From Onthophagus taurus (taxonomy: Eukaryota; Arthropoda; Insecta; Coleoptera; Scarabaeidae), in NCBI RefSeq assembly GCF_036711975.1, contig NC_091971.1, positions 7,501 through 71,500 on the forward strand: a stretch of 64,000 bases of DNA, in the 5' to 3' direction. A program made the position numbers and the translations under genes. Positions 29,374 to 42,119 of this stretch are shown piece after piece. The stretch's first letter is position 1, and each line of letters starts with the position of its first letter. The notes beneath the pieces were generated by a model that was given only the letters and a program-made list of their open reading frames with translations, searched no databases and was not told where the DNA came from.

Positions 29374-31856
29374 ATGTCGTTTATAAATTGGAAGAAATGT
29401 TTGACGGGACCAAAACATCTTCTTAAACTAATCGCGATTATTTTGTGTTTGTGTGTTGCTTGTTATCAGGTAAATATTTCTTTGTTTCTTTAGAACGTTG
29501 AAATAAGTGTATTTAAAAAATTAATTTGTTTATTTTTTTTAAATAATTACACAAGTATACACAATTTTGGACCTGAGCAACCAAATGTTACTTCTAAGGT
29601 AATTAGGGCGCTCAATCCGAATATATAATCCTTTTTTAAGATTGATTCTTAATAAACCTAAGTTTGATGTGTTACAAGCGGTATAGAGGAGACGTCTGTT
29701 TTTTTTTTGCGAATAACAAATACGACTTGCCAAATAATCTCACACATAACGATGTTCAGTTGCACAGTTGTCTCACAAACACAAAAAGACAGCAAAATTT
29801 AGTAAATGCAGATTGCCTTCCCATCAAGTATCCAATGACCTTAGTAAAAATATTTAAATCAATTCAAATTTTCTAAAATACAAATGTTTTAGTGATGCTA
29901 ATTGTGTTTGGTATTGACTAAGATTGTAGGCATTGTGTCGTAGCATCCTTTTTATTCCAACCCAACTCAACCCATTATCTGTGCCGAGCATTAGTCATCT
30001 CATCCCTTGTATTAGTTTTTCAAAGTACTTCGTCGGTACAGACTCAAAACATTCCACGATCCACTACTTAGTTAAATCGTTGCAATCGTCGTCTTCTTGT
30101 AGGCCGTCCATACCGAGACTATTGATCAGTTTTCATAAAGTCAAAAAGCATGGCATCTTAAATGTTTTTTTTATTAAACATATAATTATCACCGGTTTTT
30201 CTAAATTCATCTTTACTTTTTAGCAATTTTAAAACAATTTATACTTAATACTCAAAATCCAGAACCAATGTTGACGCAAACGGATTGCATATTCACATTC
30301 AGTGAATCAAATTACGTTGAGAATTGTTCTCATTTGGTCGTGTCTAAAATTTTATCGGAATTTGTAAACTTGTAATAACAATTATTAATAATACCTAATA
30401 AAAAATTAATTATTTTTGCAGCTTTCAGAGTGTTTCTCCAAAATTCTTCACCCACCAGTTTCGACTTATTACAACTTTGACTTAAACGAAACTTTAAGTT
30501 TTCCCGCTTTAACAATATGTAGAAACCCAGCGTTTAAAACTGGCGTTTTATCGGTAATTATTTATTAATTAAAATTTTGTCGATTAACATATTTTTTTAG
30601 AAATACAACATAAGTTCTGGCGGCCCAAAATATTCACAAGCTTGGAGAAACTTTCAATTTTCGAAATATAAAATGCAGGATTTTTTTGATGAGGCAACTT
30701 ATTCTATAACTGAAGTTTTTCCTTTATACGGTTTCGATACTTTAACAGCGAGTAATTTATATTTACCAAAAAAATTGTTTTCTTTTATTCAACTATTTAT
30801 TTTTAGATGTTATAACATCGTCGTTTTTACACGCGGAGTTAGGGAAATGTTTCGTTTTTACCCCAGTTAACGAAACAACTTCTTGGTCATCAACGGGATA
30901 TTCGTTTTACTTGAACCACACAGAAACAGAACGAAAATTAAGTAAATACGGGGTGTCTTTATCGGGATATCACGTCCATATTCACGATAGAAAAGACGTT
31001 TATATGAGTAAATTATTTCTTAAATCTCACCTTTTATTTAAACTAATTAATTTTTGATTTTAGTCCCAAAATTCATTGATCACAGTTCCGATTATTTTTA
31101 TATTGAGAACGGAGAGGATGTTCGCTTAAATTTACGCGTCCAAAGTTTTATTCAATTATCGAGAAAAGAAGAGTTTTGTAACGATTCTTATGATTACAGT
31201 AAATCTTTATGTGAAACTCGATGTTATTTTAAAAGGATAACTGAAGAAATTGGTTGCAGCACGCCGTGGTTGGTTAACGAAAATTTACCTCAATGCGATA
31301 CTTACAATAAAACGAAAGACTTAATTAATTTATACGATGGGTAACCTCTAAATGAATTCTATAAATTAATTATTATTAATTAAATAATTTTTTTAACAGC
31401 GCTGGAAAAGATTATATAAAACAATGTAATTGCCCAAAAGCTTGTCGAATCAATGCTTACACTTCATTTTTAGAAAATCGCCGCGATATCGATTTACCAC
31501 GAAGTGAATTATCGATAACTTTCTCGACGAATATCGTAACGTTGATGAAAGAGATTCTCGGTTACGATTGGAATTTATTTTTATCGGATTTGGGGGGTTC
31601 TTTGGGTTTCCTACTAGGAATATCGGTAATTGGAATAATTGGAACGTTGGAAAATTTTATTAACGCCATTCGGAAAAATAACGAAGAATTATCGCTTAAT
31701 TCAAAATCGATGGCAAATGTAAACGAAGTCGAAACCATTTACGATATAAAAGAAATGAAGAAAATTAAACCTAACAAAGAATTTGTTATTGATAATAACA
31801 ATCAGTATATACCACAAAAAGAAACGCACGATTTCGTATCTATTAATAAGTATTAA
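29374..31856 (+). CDS. Pickpocket-type DEG/ENaC sodium channel subunit, 6 exons, about 437 aa
   Basis: Amiloride-sensitive cation channels of this family act in insect sensory neurons, trachea and pheromone or water taste. Exons 29374-29469, 30422-30553, 30601-30751, 30807-31007, 31064-31340 and 31400-31856, with all phases consistent. TM1 is LLKLIAIILCLCVACYQ at about residues 16-32; after it come LNETLSFPALTICRNPAFK (the FPAxTIC motif), GKCFVFTP, GVSLSGYHVHIHD, a Cys-rich extracellular domain (CETRCYFKRITEEIGCSTPW, CNCPKACR) and TM2 with the GxS filter-type motif GGSLGFLLGISVIGIIGTLE. The cytoplasmic tail is about 70 residues. The protein is short at its N-terminus: the usual His-Gly gating motif before TM1 is not seen, and an in-frame TAA precedes the ATG. 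Intron 1 is about 950 bp. AATAAA at 31907-31912. Confidence 0.93.
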
Positions 31857-33000
31857 ATTAAAATATGTAATTTCATTTTATGTACATACAAAAACAAATT
31901 AAAAATAATAAATGTCAATTTAAAGCAAGGAAACGTTTTGTTCATTAAATTAACGTCATTTTTCAGGACGGCACAAAAAAAACACGAAAGCAATAAAAAA
32001 GAAACTTTTCCGAGCTTCGAGTTTAAGCGAAACTTTTTAAATACACAACCGTGAAACACTTTGGTTGTTTACTATTTGCTACCTCCTCTCACAACGTCGG
32101 GGGCGGTCGTGGCGTTTGCGGTTTTCATTAGATTGCACTCAGGTTTTAATAGACTTGAATTTCTTTTTTATTACACTTTTATGAAAACATTTTTTATTTT
32201 CCTACTGATTTATTTTATTGCATCATATTTGTATTGATTCAAATTGATTATTTTCCAAAATTAAGAAAAGAGAATAAAATTTGAACGATATACTTGGATG
32301 TTATTTATGTGAGAAGTCGGCGTAAATTAAAGTTTTAATGAAATTTTCACCGTTCAGGAAATGAGCTCGCTATATTACGTGGTGCTTCAACTTGAACCAA
32401 ACGACTTCGCCTCATTTGTCTTTTTTAAAATAGATTTTTTTAATAAAATAGGTTTTTTTTAATCATAGGTGTTTAATAAAAATCGTTTCCATATAAAATA
32501 TTTTTAGTCTAAATCTTTGATGGTTACTTATTGATTTGTGTGTAAAAATTTTTTTTTTATTTTGATATTCAAGCTTAAACCGCTTGACCTCGAGTTTAAA
32601 TTAACTGTACCCGGGAGCTGATGGTTGGTTGAATTATTAAATATCGTCCGTAATCTCGTGAGATAGCGTGGGAAGAATCCCATCAGGTGAAATTGAATGC
32701 ATGCATCGGAAACTAGTTCTCGCCGGGTCCGTCATTAAATATCTAAATGATTCAAACATCAAACATTTATGATTTTTTAGTTCTTCCAGAAACAAGTGAC
32801 ACGAAACCTTATCTATTTATATACATACAGTGTATGACATCTCTCGTATGTTTATTTCGCCAATATGATTGAGTCAATTGGATAATTGGAAACATAATTG
32901 GAAATCACTGTGAGCATGTAGAGTTATCGGATCATTTGGTTTACTTTCAATTAACAAATACTGATTGTAATCTTGAAATCAGATGTTCCAAAAACACCTC
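31857..33000. other. Gene-poor region, first part
   Basis: 3'UTR of the pickpocket gene, then AT-rich DNA with a GC-richer non-coding patch at about 32575-32740. No gene recognised. Confidence 0.45.
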
Positions 33001-33114
33001 CACATTTATCTTGATAATTTCAATCCGTGTAACAAGTAAGTATATTTTAAGAAACGCTTTGTATATTTTGATTTTCGATTCTGGATTGTTCCTACTCTGA
33101 TACAAGGAATGGCA

Positions 33115-33585
33115 GAAGATGGAAGGTTTTTCAAAACGTTTTTTAATTGCTTAATTTTGTAACTAGAAAAAGACATGACAACTGACAGCATATTTTAAAA
33201 ACTAACATCTGTTATCGTTTTAATTTTTACGTTACTCCATAGATGGCGTTCACAGTATAAAACATCACAAATGTTGACGTTTATTTTAGTAAAGTTGATT
33301 TTCTTAGTTTTTACATAGAGCAATATGATTCTGTATGTTTTAGCTTGATTATATTATACGATAAACTCGTAAACGAAGGTTTTTCAAAACGCTTTTTAAT
33401 TTTCTAAGTAGCAAGGTCCGTAAAGTGTATTGTACTATGCGCTTTACGAACCTTGGTAAGTAGAAAGACATGATCAGACATGATATGACAACTGACAGCA
33501 TATTTTAAAAACTAATATCACACTGTTACTATTTTAATTTTCACTTTACTCCATAGATGGCATCCACAGTATAAAAACAATTAAA
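33115..33585. repeat. Tandem duplication of an unidentified repeat
   Basis: AAGGTTTTTCAAAACG (33123) and the following about 170 bp, including CAACTGACAGCATATTTTAA and ACTCCATAGATGGC, recur from about 33378 with moderate divergence. The second copy is interrupted by a small palindromic insert (separate entry). Confidence 0.75.
33410..33455. repeat. Small palindromic insertion inside the second duplicate
   Basis: CAAGGTCCGTAAAG at one end pairs with CTTTACGAACCTTG at the other (one mismatch). It is flanked by AAGTAG on both sides, and the sister copy at 33160 lacks it. This fits a tiny non-autonomous element with a target duplication. Confidence 0.6.
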
Positions 33586-33610
33586 AAACAACCAATAAAT
33601 ATTTACATCT

Positions 33611-33758
33611 ACACTGTGTTAATTAAGTACCGTACCCGACGTAATCATGGCAAGTATGCAACCAAATACGCAAATAGCGTATTGTAATACCAATACTGTA
33701 ATATTGGTTACATACTTGGAATGATGACGTCGAGTACGATAATTAATTAACACATTGT
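33611..33758. mobile_element. About 148-bp MITE, imperfect palindrome
   Basis: The left arm starting ACACTGTGTTAATTAAGTAC matches the reverse complement of the right arm (ending TTAATTAACACATTGT) over about 60 bp with scattered mismatches. No coding capacity; family unknown. Confidence 0.7.
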
Positions 33759-35940
33759 ATTTCAAGAAAGTTGATTTATTTAGTTTTCGTGGTTTTTACT
33801 TATTAATGATTATTAATTTACATGCATATTTAAAACTTTATATTAAATCCGTATCTTCCTGGTTAATACTTATGGTTAAAAATCTTCCTGTAGTTTATCC
33901 TTTAAATCTTACCAAAATACATACAATATTTTATCATACTTTATCAAATAAATCTAATTTTCCGATTATAAAAAGTTATTGAAACATATAATCCCCGTAA
34001 CCTTCGCCCCTTTAAAACAAGGCCGATTCAATGTCAGCAGCAAAAAATCCCTGCTAAGTAAACAGAATGGGGGTCACTTGATTCGATTGGATTTGAGTGT
34101 GTGGATTTTCTCAAAGAATACATCATATCTTGTATTTTTAAATCGTTCCGATTCTTTAAAATAAAATTTATTTGTTACTTTACAAGTAAGTTTGAAAAGA
34201 TTTTTGAAAGAAACTTGTAAAGATTACATTTTGATGATAAGGTGTGCATATAAATCGAATCACTTTACCTAACGGCACCCATATTCTCAGTAATGTCCCA
34301 TCGTAAATCTCATTGATAGCCGCCAGTTCGTTCTCCAATACCACAGGAAACTTGAAGTATAAATCATATCTCCACTATAGAGAACAAGTACTAACAAGAG
34401 TACTACTAGTACTAGTAGAGATAGTTTGTAGTAATACTGCGGGTTGTAAAGTGAGTAAAGATTTTCTCGCGGGAGGAAACCTCAGGTGTTCCATCCATAA
34501 ATTTAAATAATTTGAAAAGATGATAGATCGCAAAACCAAAACGAGAAGTGAACATCTTCCTAGAAGAAGATGTCGTTCGTCTCGATTTTCGCTCCCCAAA
34601 GTTTAACGAATCGTAAGGGGATGATGGTGAAGGGTTGGGGAAATAATTAAAGTCATATGGTGGCAGTTTGAACAAGAAGGTGCGCTAATAAATCGACCCT
34701 ACCGAGGACAGTCTAAAAGAGAACTTCTAACGAATGGCCGTAATTGCGTCGCTTAATGCGCGAAATTGTAGCAAATTTGAATAAGGAAAGGATTTAAAGC
34801 GGAATGTACGTCCGGTGGGATATTTTCTCCGGGAGTATTTCGCTCATTAACTTTATTCCTGTAACAAAAGTATGTACGTCTGGTTTAAAACATGCAATCT
34901 CAACCAGAAACAAGACAATTTAAAATTTTGTCATGTTGTATAAAAGAAAACTCAAAGAAAAAATAATTTTTATTCACAGAAATACTAAACAAGCTCAAAT
35001 TAAACATAATTTACTCGCAAAACTGGAATGTAAGTAATTACTCCCCCATCTAAAGTGGATGTAATTTAATCTTAACGTACTTTCTACACCATTTCTACAC
35101 ATGCAAACTCGTTTTACTTGATTAACGACTATTTTAAGAAGCACTTAACGAAAATGTTTTCTTATGGAGGATATCGAAAATGGAAGGGAACAAAACCAAG
35201 TAGCACATAACATAGCCGTAGGATGTATCACTAGATCTGATAAGAGGTAGATTTACATTTAAATTTGAACCTTGATAAATAGGTTTCGAGTGCTGGGGGC
35301 GAAGGCGTAAAGTATGAAACATTAGCGGGTCTCGCACATAATGAAAATGCAAATGACCATGCAAATGGCGCATTATGACGCCTCCACGATTTACGCGGTG
35401 TTTATTTACGTAAGGTAATAATGAGATTACATATACCACATAAAAAAACTAACTAAATTGTCGCTCCATTTTTATTTACGATCCTTTTCCGCAATATCAT
35501 TAATTAAATCCCATAAAACCTAAATGTTTTAACAATACTAATTCATTTTTATAGAGATGAAGCGAAAATAAAACTAATAAACGTAGAAAGGTATCTATCA
35601 ATCGCATAACGTGTGTGTGTGTTTCGGATTTTAATTTAAAAAAAATTCTCGACGACAATCTCTAATTGAATCTCGCAAAAACCAAATTGAAATTCTCTTA
35701 TATTGTTTTTTTTTGCTATTGATAGTGTGTGTAGCGATCGGAAAACGGTGACGAACCCCGAGGCTATATTCTGTTTGTTACCCGACAGTCAGAGTATGTG
35801 ATTAATTAAGTTGATGTAAGCGCGATACAGCCGATATTTGCAGGTATGCAATTTTCAGATTATTGAATACAAAGGGAAAAAATAAACTTTTTTTATTAAA
35901 CTCTTTGTGAATTGTAGATGAAAGAAAATGGCTTTTATAT
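33759..35940. other. Gene-poor region with candidate regulatory DNA
   Basis: No gene recognised. Between 34250 and 34860 and again at 35150-35440 the base composition is less AT-rich than the surroundings, with overlapping random frames on both strands. Two ATGCAAAT octamers lie at 35347 and 35359. Confidence 0.4.
35347..35366. promoter_or_regulatory. Paired POU octamer motifs (ATGCAAAT x2)
   Basis: Two exact ATGCAAAT motifs at 35347-35354 and 35359-35366, 12 bp apart start to start, embedded in a GC-richer non-coding island. POU-domain factors bind this octamer. A third (as ATTTGCAT) is at 39451. Confidence 0.35.
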
Positions 35941-35946
35941 AAAATA

Positions 35947-36279
35947 CAGTCGAACCGTGCGTCTTCTCGTAGTTTCAATTGTTATGCAGCGCTAGACCAA
36001 GAACTAGAATCATTCTGGTTTAGCCGTCTTAAGAGACGTACGGCTGGATCTAGTGTTCGTTCTAGTTTTAATTGTTGTTCAGCGCTGACGTCACGAACGG
36101 GCCTTCGAGCTGTGCACTTGCTACTTAGCTACTTAGACTGAACGCAACGACGTAGATAGCTGTCCGAATTTGTGTGCATTAAAATTATTCGTTCAAACAG
36201 TTTAAAGTGTAAATAAAATATGTTGCATATAATGGACACTCCCTTCCCCGTATTAATCTGTTATATCGAGGTTTGACTG
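35947..36279. mobile_element. 333-bp MITE with pogo/Tigger-like ends and TA target site
   Basis: Starts CAGTCGAACC and ends GGTTTGACTG, with TA on both sides (35945-35946 and 36280-36281). The right end includes CCGTATTAATCTGTTATATC. The interior has a partial hairpin core (CCGTCTTAAGAGACGTACGG near 36025). TA duplication and CAGT…ACTG ends are as in pogo/Tigger-type Tc1/mariner elements. No transposase: non-autonomous. Confidence 0.75.
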
Positions 36280-38041
36280 TACTTATATATTTATAATTAT
36301 CCTATTTAACCAACTCCTCCACCAAAATTTAGAAAATCTTCTTCGTAAGTCGTGGAATCTCCGAGAACTTTTGAGTTTGAAAGATCCGGGTCAGAATGTT
36401 ACTTTTAACTACATCTGCTGTCGGACGGAGAGGCTATTTGATTAATATTCCAGACAGCAAGTCCAATTAACTAGAACAGCCTTTTTATGCAACTTTACTT
36501 ACTATCGACCAACCGAAAGGTCAGCACAAATCTTTTTTTATTGTACCTACTTAATCTTTCCCTTTCCATTTGAACGTTTCCGTTTCAGTTTTCAGTTTTC
36601 AATTTTTTTATGTTAATTAAAATTTTGCAACGGCGAGTTTATTTCGTTTAACTATCGAAATATCTCGTCCGTTTCGTACCCCGGCACAAAAACTAATTCC
36701 GCATTAATTGCGCGTGGTTACGTTTATTACGGCTTTGTCGACGATAGCTTGTAGCGTTACCTTCCCTCGCGTAAGTGTAATGGGAAAATACCGAAATTGC
36801 GACGTGAGGTCGTAATCTGAAATAACCGCAAAAGTCGACGGTCATTTCAAAATGTACCTACTTCGCAAAATCGTCAAAAATAAAATTACAAAACAAACTT
36901 AAACATTTTAATTGGGTAATTGGTACAAAATCAAAAGTTCCGGTAGGATACATATCGAAATGGTAGAATTTCACATTTATATGGCTTTGATGTACGATGT
37001 TTCTAAATTGATGCGAAAGATTTAAAGGATGATTTTTCAGGCAAAATTAATATTTTTTTTACTCAAAACCCCTTTCTCTCCAAGTACCAAGTATCTGACT
37101 AGAGTGTGTTCCTAAAAGGACGCCGTGCTTTTATTTTACCTACATAAAGAAGTAAAGGCGCGACGTCCAGTCTAGAACACACACCAGCACTATCTTTTCA
37201 GATTGGACGAAACCTTCTTCTCAAGACCCGCTATAAAAATCGTTTTAACAAGTGGAACGAAAGCAGGTTTGGCACAATTAAAGTATTAACTCAATTTTAT
37301 TGCAATTCGATGTTTATTATCCCACCGTTTTTTAATCATTTAATGTTAAAAAAACTACTTACAGATAAATTCAAAAAACACTATTACGTCAATTTGTACG
37401 AAATTTGCTTGTTCAATCTTTTGTAACGTTTGCAAATTTAAATCCTAAGGGAATAGTTAAAACACCCCCAAGCGAAATAACTCCTGAACGTTCTCGCGTA
37501 ACGATCTATTTGTTGTAAATGAAGCCTTATGCAGTCAGTCGCGGTGAAAAGCCGGGGTAAATTTGCTTTTCATTGTTGGGAGATTCGTTTCTTTGGTTGC
37601 GGTATTGTAAATTAGACGTTTAATAAACAGGAGAGTGATATTTTTTTCTACGACTTATGCGTTAATTTGAAAATTTAAATTAATACGTTAAATTAAATTG
37701 TTATAATGAAAACTGTAAAGTGTCGTTTCCATGCCTCGACAATTTCGAAATATCGCAAGACCACGCCTTCGTCTCTAAAGAAACCCTGGTTTATCCGCAT
37801 TATGTTTCCCAAGCGTTACATTTCTCTGAATCACTCTCCCCCAAAACCCGGAAGGAGGACGTTTCGTTAACAACCCAAAGCAAATGTGGAAAGTTTCCAA
37901 GTTTCACACATTTAACACCACGACAATTACTACAACAAAACCACTCTCGTAATAACCAAAAGATATTTAAAATCAAAATTAAAAATTCTTTTCTTATATG
38001 GAAAGAGGAAAAATAACAAATATGTAAACTAAACCGATATG

Positions 38042-38062
38042 TTTTATTTATTTATTTATTTA
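38042..38062. repeat. TTTA microsatellite
   Basis: Five consecutive TTTA units. Confidence 0.8.
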
Positions 38063-39403
38063 TGCAACCGTTTGAAAAGAGGGTTGGTTTGGAGTTTCAG
38101 TTCCCTTTAGTACTTATGCAGGTGATCGAAAGGGGTGTTGTAAACCTGATCGATTATTCTGATCAGATGGTGGTCCTCGGTAAGATGTGCAGCAGCCCCA
38201 ACAGCTAGCTTCCGATACCACCACGACGTAGAATAGTTTATGACCCTAAAACTCTCTGCACATGCATTGAATCGCTTAGCGTGTATACGCGCGTTTTAGA
38301 TGGAGAGATGTGTGTTAGAGGAGGAAGGAAATGTAACGCACATGGAAATATGCTAATCGGGGATGGAACGTGCTACAAATTGATGCCGTTCGTATACGTG
38401 AAACGTTTCTGCAACGCTAACAAAACACTTTGAAACGGGTTGTTTGTTGTTCTCAAGCTTAATCTTAGTCGAGAAAATCCCTGAGTGTAATATCTAACAA
38501 CGAAATTTAACTTACTTTTAACTTTCATTTTAAATGTTCTATTAGATTTAGATGTATATCTCTTGGGTTACATCTCGAGGTATGTTTAAATTTCGTTATG
38601 GCCCACGGATACTACAACAACAACCCGGCGGTCCATGATAAATTGCCCATCCCTTTGGTTACGTAGCGGGGCCCTCATGTCGGATTCTATTTATGTCCCA
38701 GGATGGGAAAATAAGCTGTCCAGTTTTAATCCGCCGTGTGCAATTCTCGCAAAATTTATGACCGACCAGATTGAAACCCAATTGAACGAAACGCGGTCGT
38801 CCTCGAATCCGTATAATTGCTCCCAGCATAAATCAAAGAAAATATTTTAAACGATTCATTTGGCTAAATAAATAAAAGATTTTAAGGAATACAAATAAGT
38901 TTTCGAAAGTAGTAAGAGTCTTATATAATTAAAGTTCAATATTGTAAATCAACCGTGAAGATAAGGAGTTGGTAGGCTGCGGGAACGCGCTTTTTAGAAA
39001 TTCAAATAGGGACTGAAGTTTAAATTAAAATGGTCTATAAATTATTCGGTCGGCTCCCCGTCACGTGTAGTCCATTTAAATTCTACGCGCAGAAAGCGTC
39101 TGCTTACCATTAGAATTTAGCTTTCTCACTTCCTCTTTCTCTTAACACCGAGAAAACTTCACTTATAAACTTGTAAAAATTAAAATTTTAATTTGTACAT
39201 TAACCATTATTTAAGTTAACCTCATTTTCACTTAATCGAAATATTATCATTATCACCTTTGTGATTAAAATGATTTTTTTGCAACACAATTTGTATCTTT
39301 TTATCAAAATGTCAAATCAAAATTATTTGTTGTGCCATATTATATCAGGCTGATATTCTCGCTGCCTTATTTGCAAGATTCCTCACCATCCATCAGCTGC
39401 CCG

Positions 39404-39458
39404 ATGCTCGACGATTCCAGCCCTAAGTAGTTAAACGTCATTACTTGCTAATTTGCAT
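39404..39458. promoter_or_regulatory. Candidate enhancer: E-box CAGCTG and POU octamer
   Basis: CAGCTG at 39404-39409 and ATTTGCAT at 39451-39458 lie in a GC-richer non-coding island. Both are recognised motifs for proneural bHLH and POU factors respectively; the functional reading is inference. Confidence 0.3.
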
Positions 39459-42119
39459 CGGATGAGGTTCTTAGAAACTGCTATCGATTTGGTCTTCTCG
39501 CACTTCTTTTGAAATTTGTTAACTGACGATGAGGTTCGGATAAAAGTTATAATTTACTGCGGTTTTCTTATATTCAGGAACAGCAACCAGGTCTTTCCTC
39601 TATTTCAGAAGAATTATCATCAGCATGATTTGGAAGCAGTTCATTTTCAAAATCTAGATTTTCATCTGTGTCTGACAAAGCTAAGTCACCTTTATGTTTA
39701 TTCAAGATTTCTATTTCTGTTTCTGTAGGAGTGCATTTTTTTACATTAATGATTCTTCTTGAATTCAAGAGAAAAACTAATTCTCTGAATGTAATAAAGA
39801 TGTTTATACCCATTTAAGGTCCTTTTCTCACCTTTTTGATATCTGTTTGCAAGGTGTTTAAAAATAATTAATTTAAATATAATAAATACATCTTGTTTGA
39901 ACATATTGTTTGTGTAAAAGTTTCTAGTTTATATCTAAAATTACATAATAATAATTTAATGACTAAAATTTGAAAATTGAAACTGAAAATTTAATGAGAT
40001 GATATTTTATTAAATCATTAATTGGTACAAAAGGTGTTGTTAATTACGGGTTATTAACGGATTTTAACGCGCAGGCAAACAATGTATAACTCACAATATA
40101 AACGGGAATGGGGTACTAAACCAATCTGGCTCGTAAAGTTATTATTTCACGGGCCGTTTGATATTTACAGCGATGGTGAATTGAGTGTGTGTTTGGGCGC
40201 GCATTACCCGCTACCGATTTGGTAGATGTAGCATGTTTTATTATTACCTATCTACTCTTTTATGTTGAAACTGAGTGCTCAAATTTATTGATGACGCGCA
40301 GCTTTTTAAATTCTCTTTGATTTTATTTTAAACATAACGGAAATATCTGCGCGGCTCCTCCACCACTTTTTTTTATCTAACCGTTTCGACGTTTATTATT
40401 TCAAATTTAAATATTTTATTAATCGTCTCTCGGTTTATACATCAATGTTTACACTCCACGTAAGCGGTTTTCGAGGGTTAATTATTTAAAAGGGTTACGT
40501 ATTTATAATTAAGTTCTCAACGTTACAAATAAATATTTTAATGGCCATTAATGTCCTCGCTAGTATTTCAAAAGATATTTTAGTAAATAATTTAGTAAAA
40601 GAAATTAATAAAAAAATGTTTTAGTTTTTAATCGTTTCTAAAATTAATCATACCGCCGGTGTATTATTATTTAAGATACGGTGCGTGTATAAATTACAAC
40701 CGATTTAAGCGTAATTAAACTATATAAAGCGCAATTAATCTCGGGTATGACAGGTAATAAATTTACGGATAATTGTATTCAGAGCACGACACGTAAACTC
40801 GAAAGACCCCGGCTAATGTTGTAGGGTTATTATTAAATTTACGTATATCCCAATCGGAAGTGACATTTTCTGGATTTCTATTTTAATGAAAACGTTTCTT
40901 GAAGATATTTTAAGTAAAAATTAAATACATTTTTTTCTTTTAATTGGGCACAAAAGAGAGGGATGGCTATAAATACATCGTGGTCCCATCAAAAGGGGAT
41001 AAATTATTACGGAACCTCTCTATACCGATAAAACAAGTTCCTTTCTTCGCAGGGTTGAAAAGGTTTTAACCGATCTAACTGCGATCTCTCATGCACGTGC
41101 ACGTAACAAACCGTTTCAGTTCGGCAAATAATCGCGCAAACGCGAACTGAATAATACAGTATCGGGAGCAATCTACTCCTTGTTTTAAAATAATGTAGCT
41201 GGCTAATTATACGTTTAAGTATAAAGGAACGATTTTATTCTTTTTTATATTTACAAATATACAAAAATAACCAATAAAATTTCTAACAAAAACATCACAA
41301 ATGCATCTTGACAACTTACTTGTTGTTTTTTTCCTCGTTTCTGTCGCACACTTACTTTCTTACCACGTTCGGCGACGATATTTTTATTGAAATTGATGTC
41401 CGCATTGAATAGATGTTCCTTCGAGGCTCGTCTTTTTTGCACGACATCGACGTGAGAGCCTCCTTCGTCGTTTTCTTTTCCCCGAACCAACAGCGTCGTG
41501 ACATTTTATTCATTTTCTTCGTCTTCAACGACGACGGCGGCGGTAAAACGCAGATGCACTTCGAACCGGACGAGTATAGACAAGTCGATTTACGGCCAAA
41601 AACTTTATTTACTTTTATTTATCCAGGAGAGCAAAAAAGTGATATGATTTTCTCTGACTTCCTGAATTGACTAGATTGTTTTCATTTAATAATTATAAAA
41701 TGAGAGATATTGAATCATATAGAATAAATTGATCGAAAATGAGTTAATATGTGAAGTCGTTGTAAATATGGTTACAATGGTGATAATGAAGCTGGGTTGG
41801 GTATTATTCTGTCGGGAATTCTCCGATATTTGCTCTATTGTTGTTACTCGAACACGCAGTACATCATAAAGCTAATTAATTTGATATTAGTGTGTATTGT
41901 TTGATTAATAAACTTGGAATGTAAGCTGAAAGGTTACTGTATAAAATATTTTGTAATGGTAATCACAGTGATCTCATTGATTTATCACAAGGAAAAGATT
42001 GTCAAAAATTTTAAATTTGGTTATTAGTTGTTCCATTGTAAAATAGTTTCTTTTCAAGGAAGAACTTGTGGCGATTCTTGCATTATTAGTAGAGTAGTGA
42101 ATCAATTCTTTTAATCAAT

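Larger units (their letters stand above)
36282..42110. other. Gene-poor region with GC-richer non-coding islands
   Basis: No gene recognised in 5.8 kb. Less AT-rich islands stand out at about 36640-36850, 38080-38420, 38590-38830, 39040-39130, 39350-39490, 40070-40220, 41030-41160 and 41330-41600. A TTTA microsatellite is at 38042-38062. Overlapping frames at 41251-41670 on both strands have no recognisable product. These islands could be enhancers of the downstream adhesion gene or of the upstream pickpocket or homeobox gene. Confidence 0.4.

Noticed and set aside
29933-30223. 96-codon frame in the first pickpocket intron
   Set aside because: No recognisable protein and no compatible splice sites.
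30224-30375. Open frame in the first pickpocket intron as an extra exon
   Set aside because: Its phase does not fit exon 1, whereas exon 1 joins exon 30422-30553 cleanly in phase 0 and gives the expected family sequence straight after TM1.
34313-35439. Several overlapping frames of 65-101 codons
   Set aside because: They overlap on opposite strands in a non-coding GC-richer island and lack splice partners or family motifs.
41251-41670. Overlapping frames on both strands with charged residues
   Set aside because: Neither looks like a known protein; the GC-richer base composition alone lengthens frames here.
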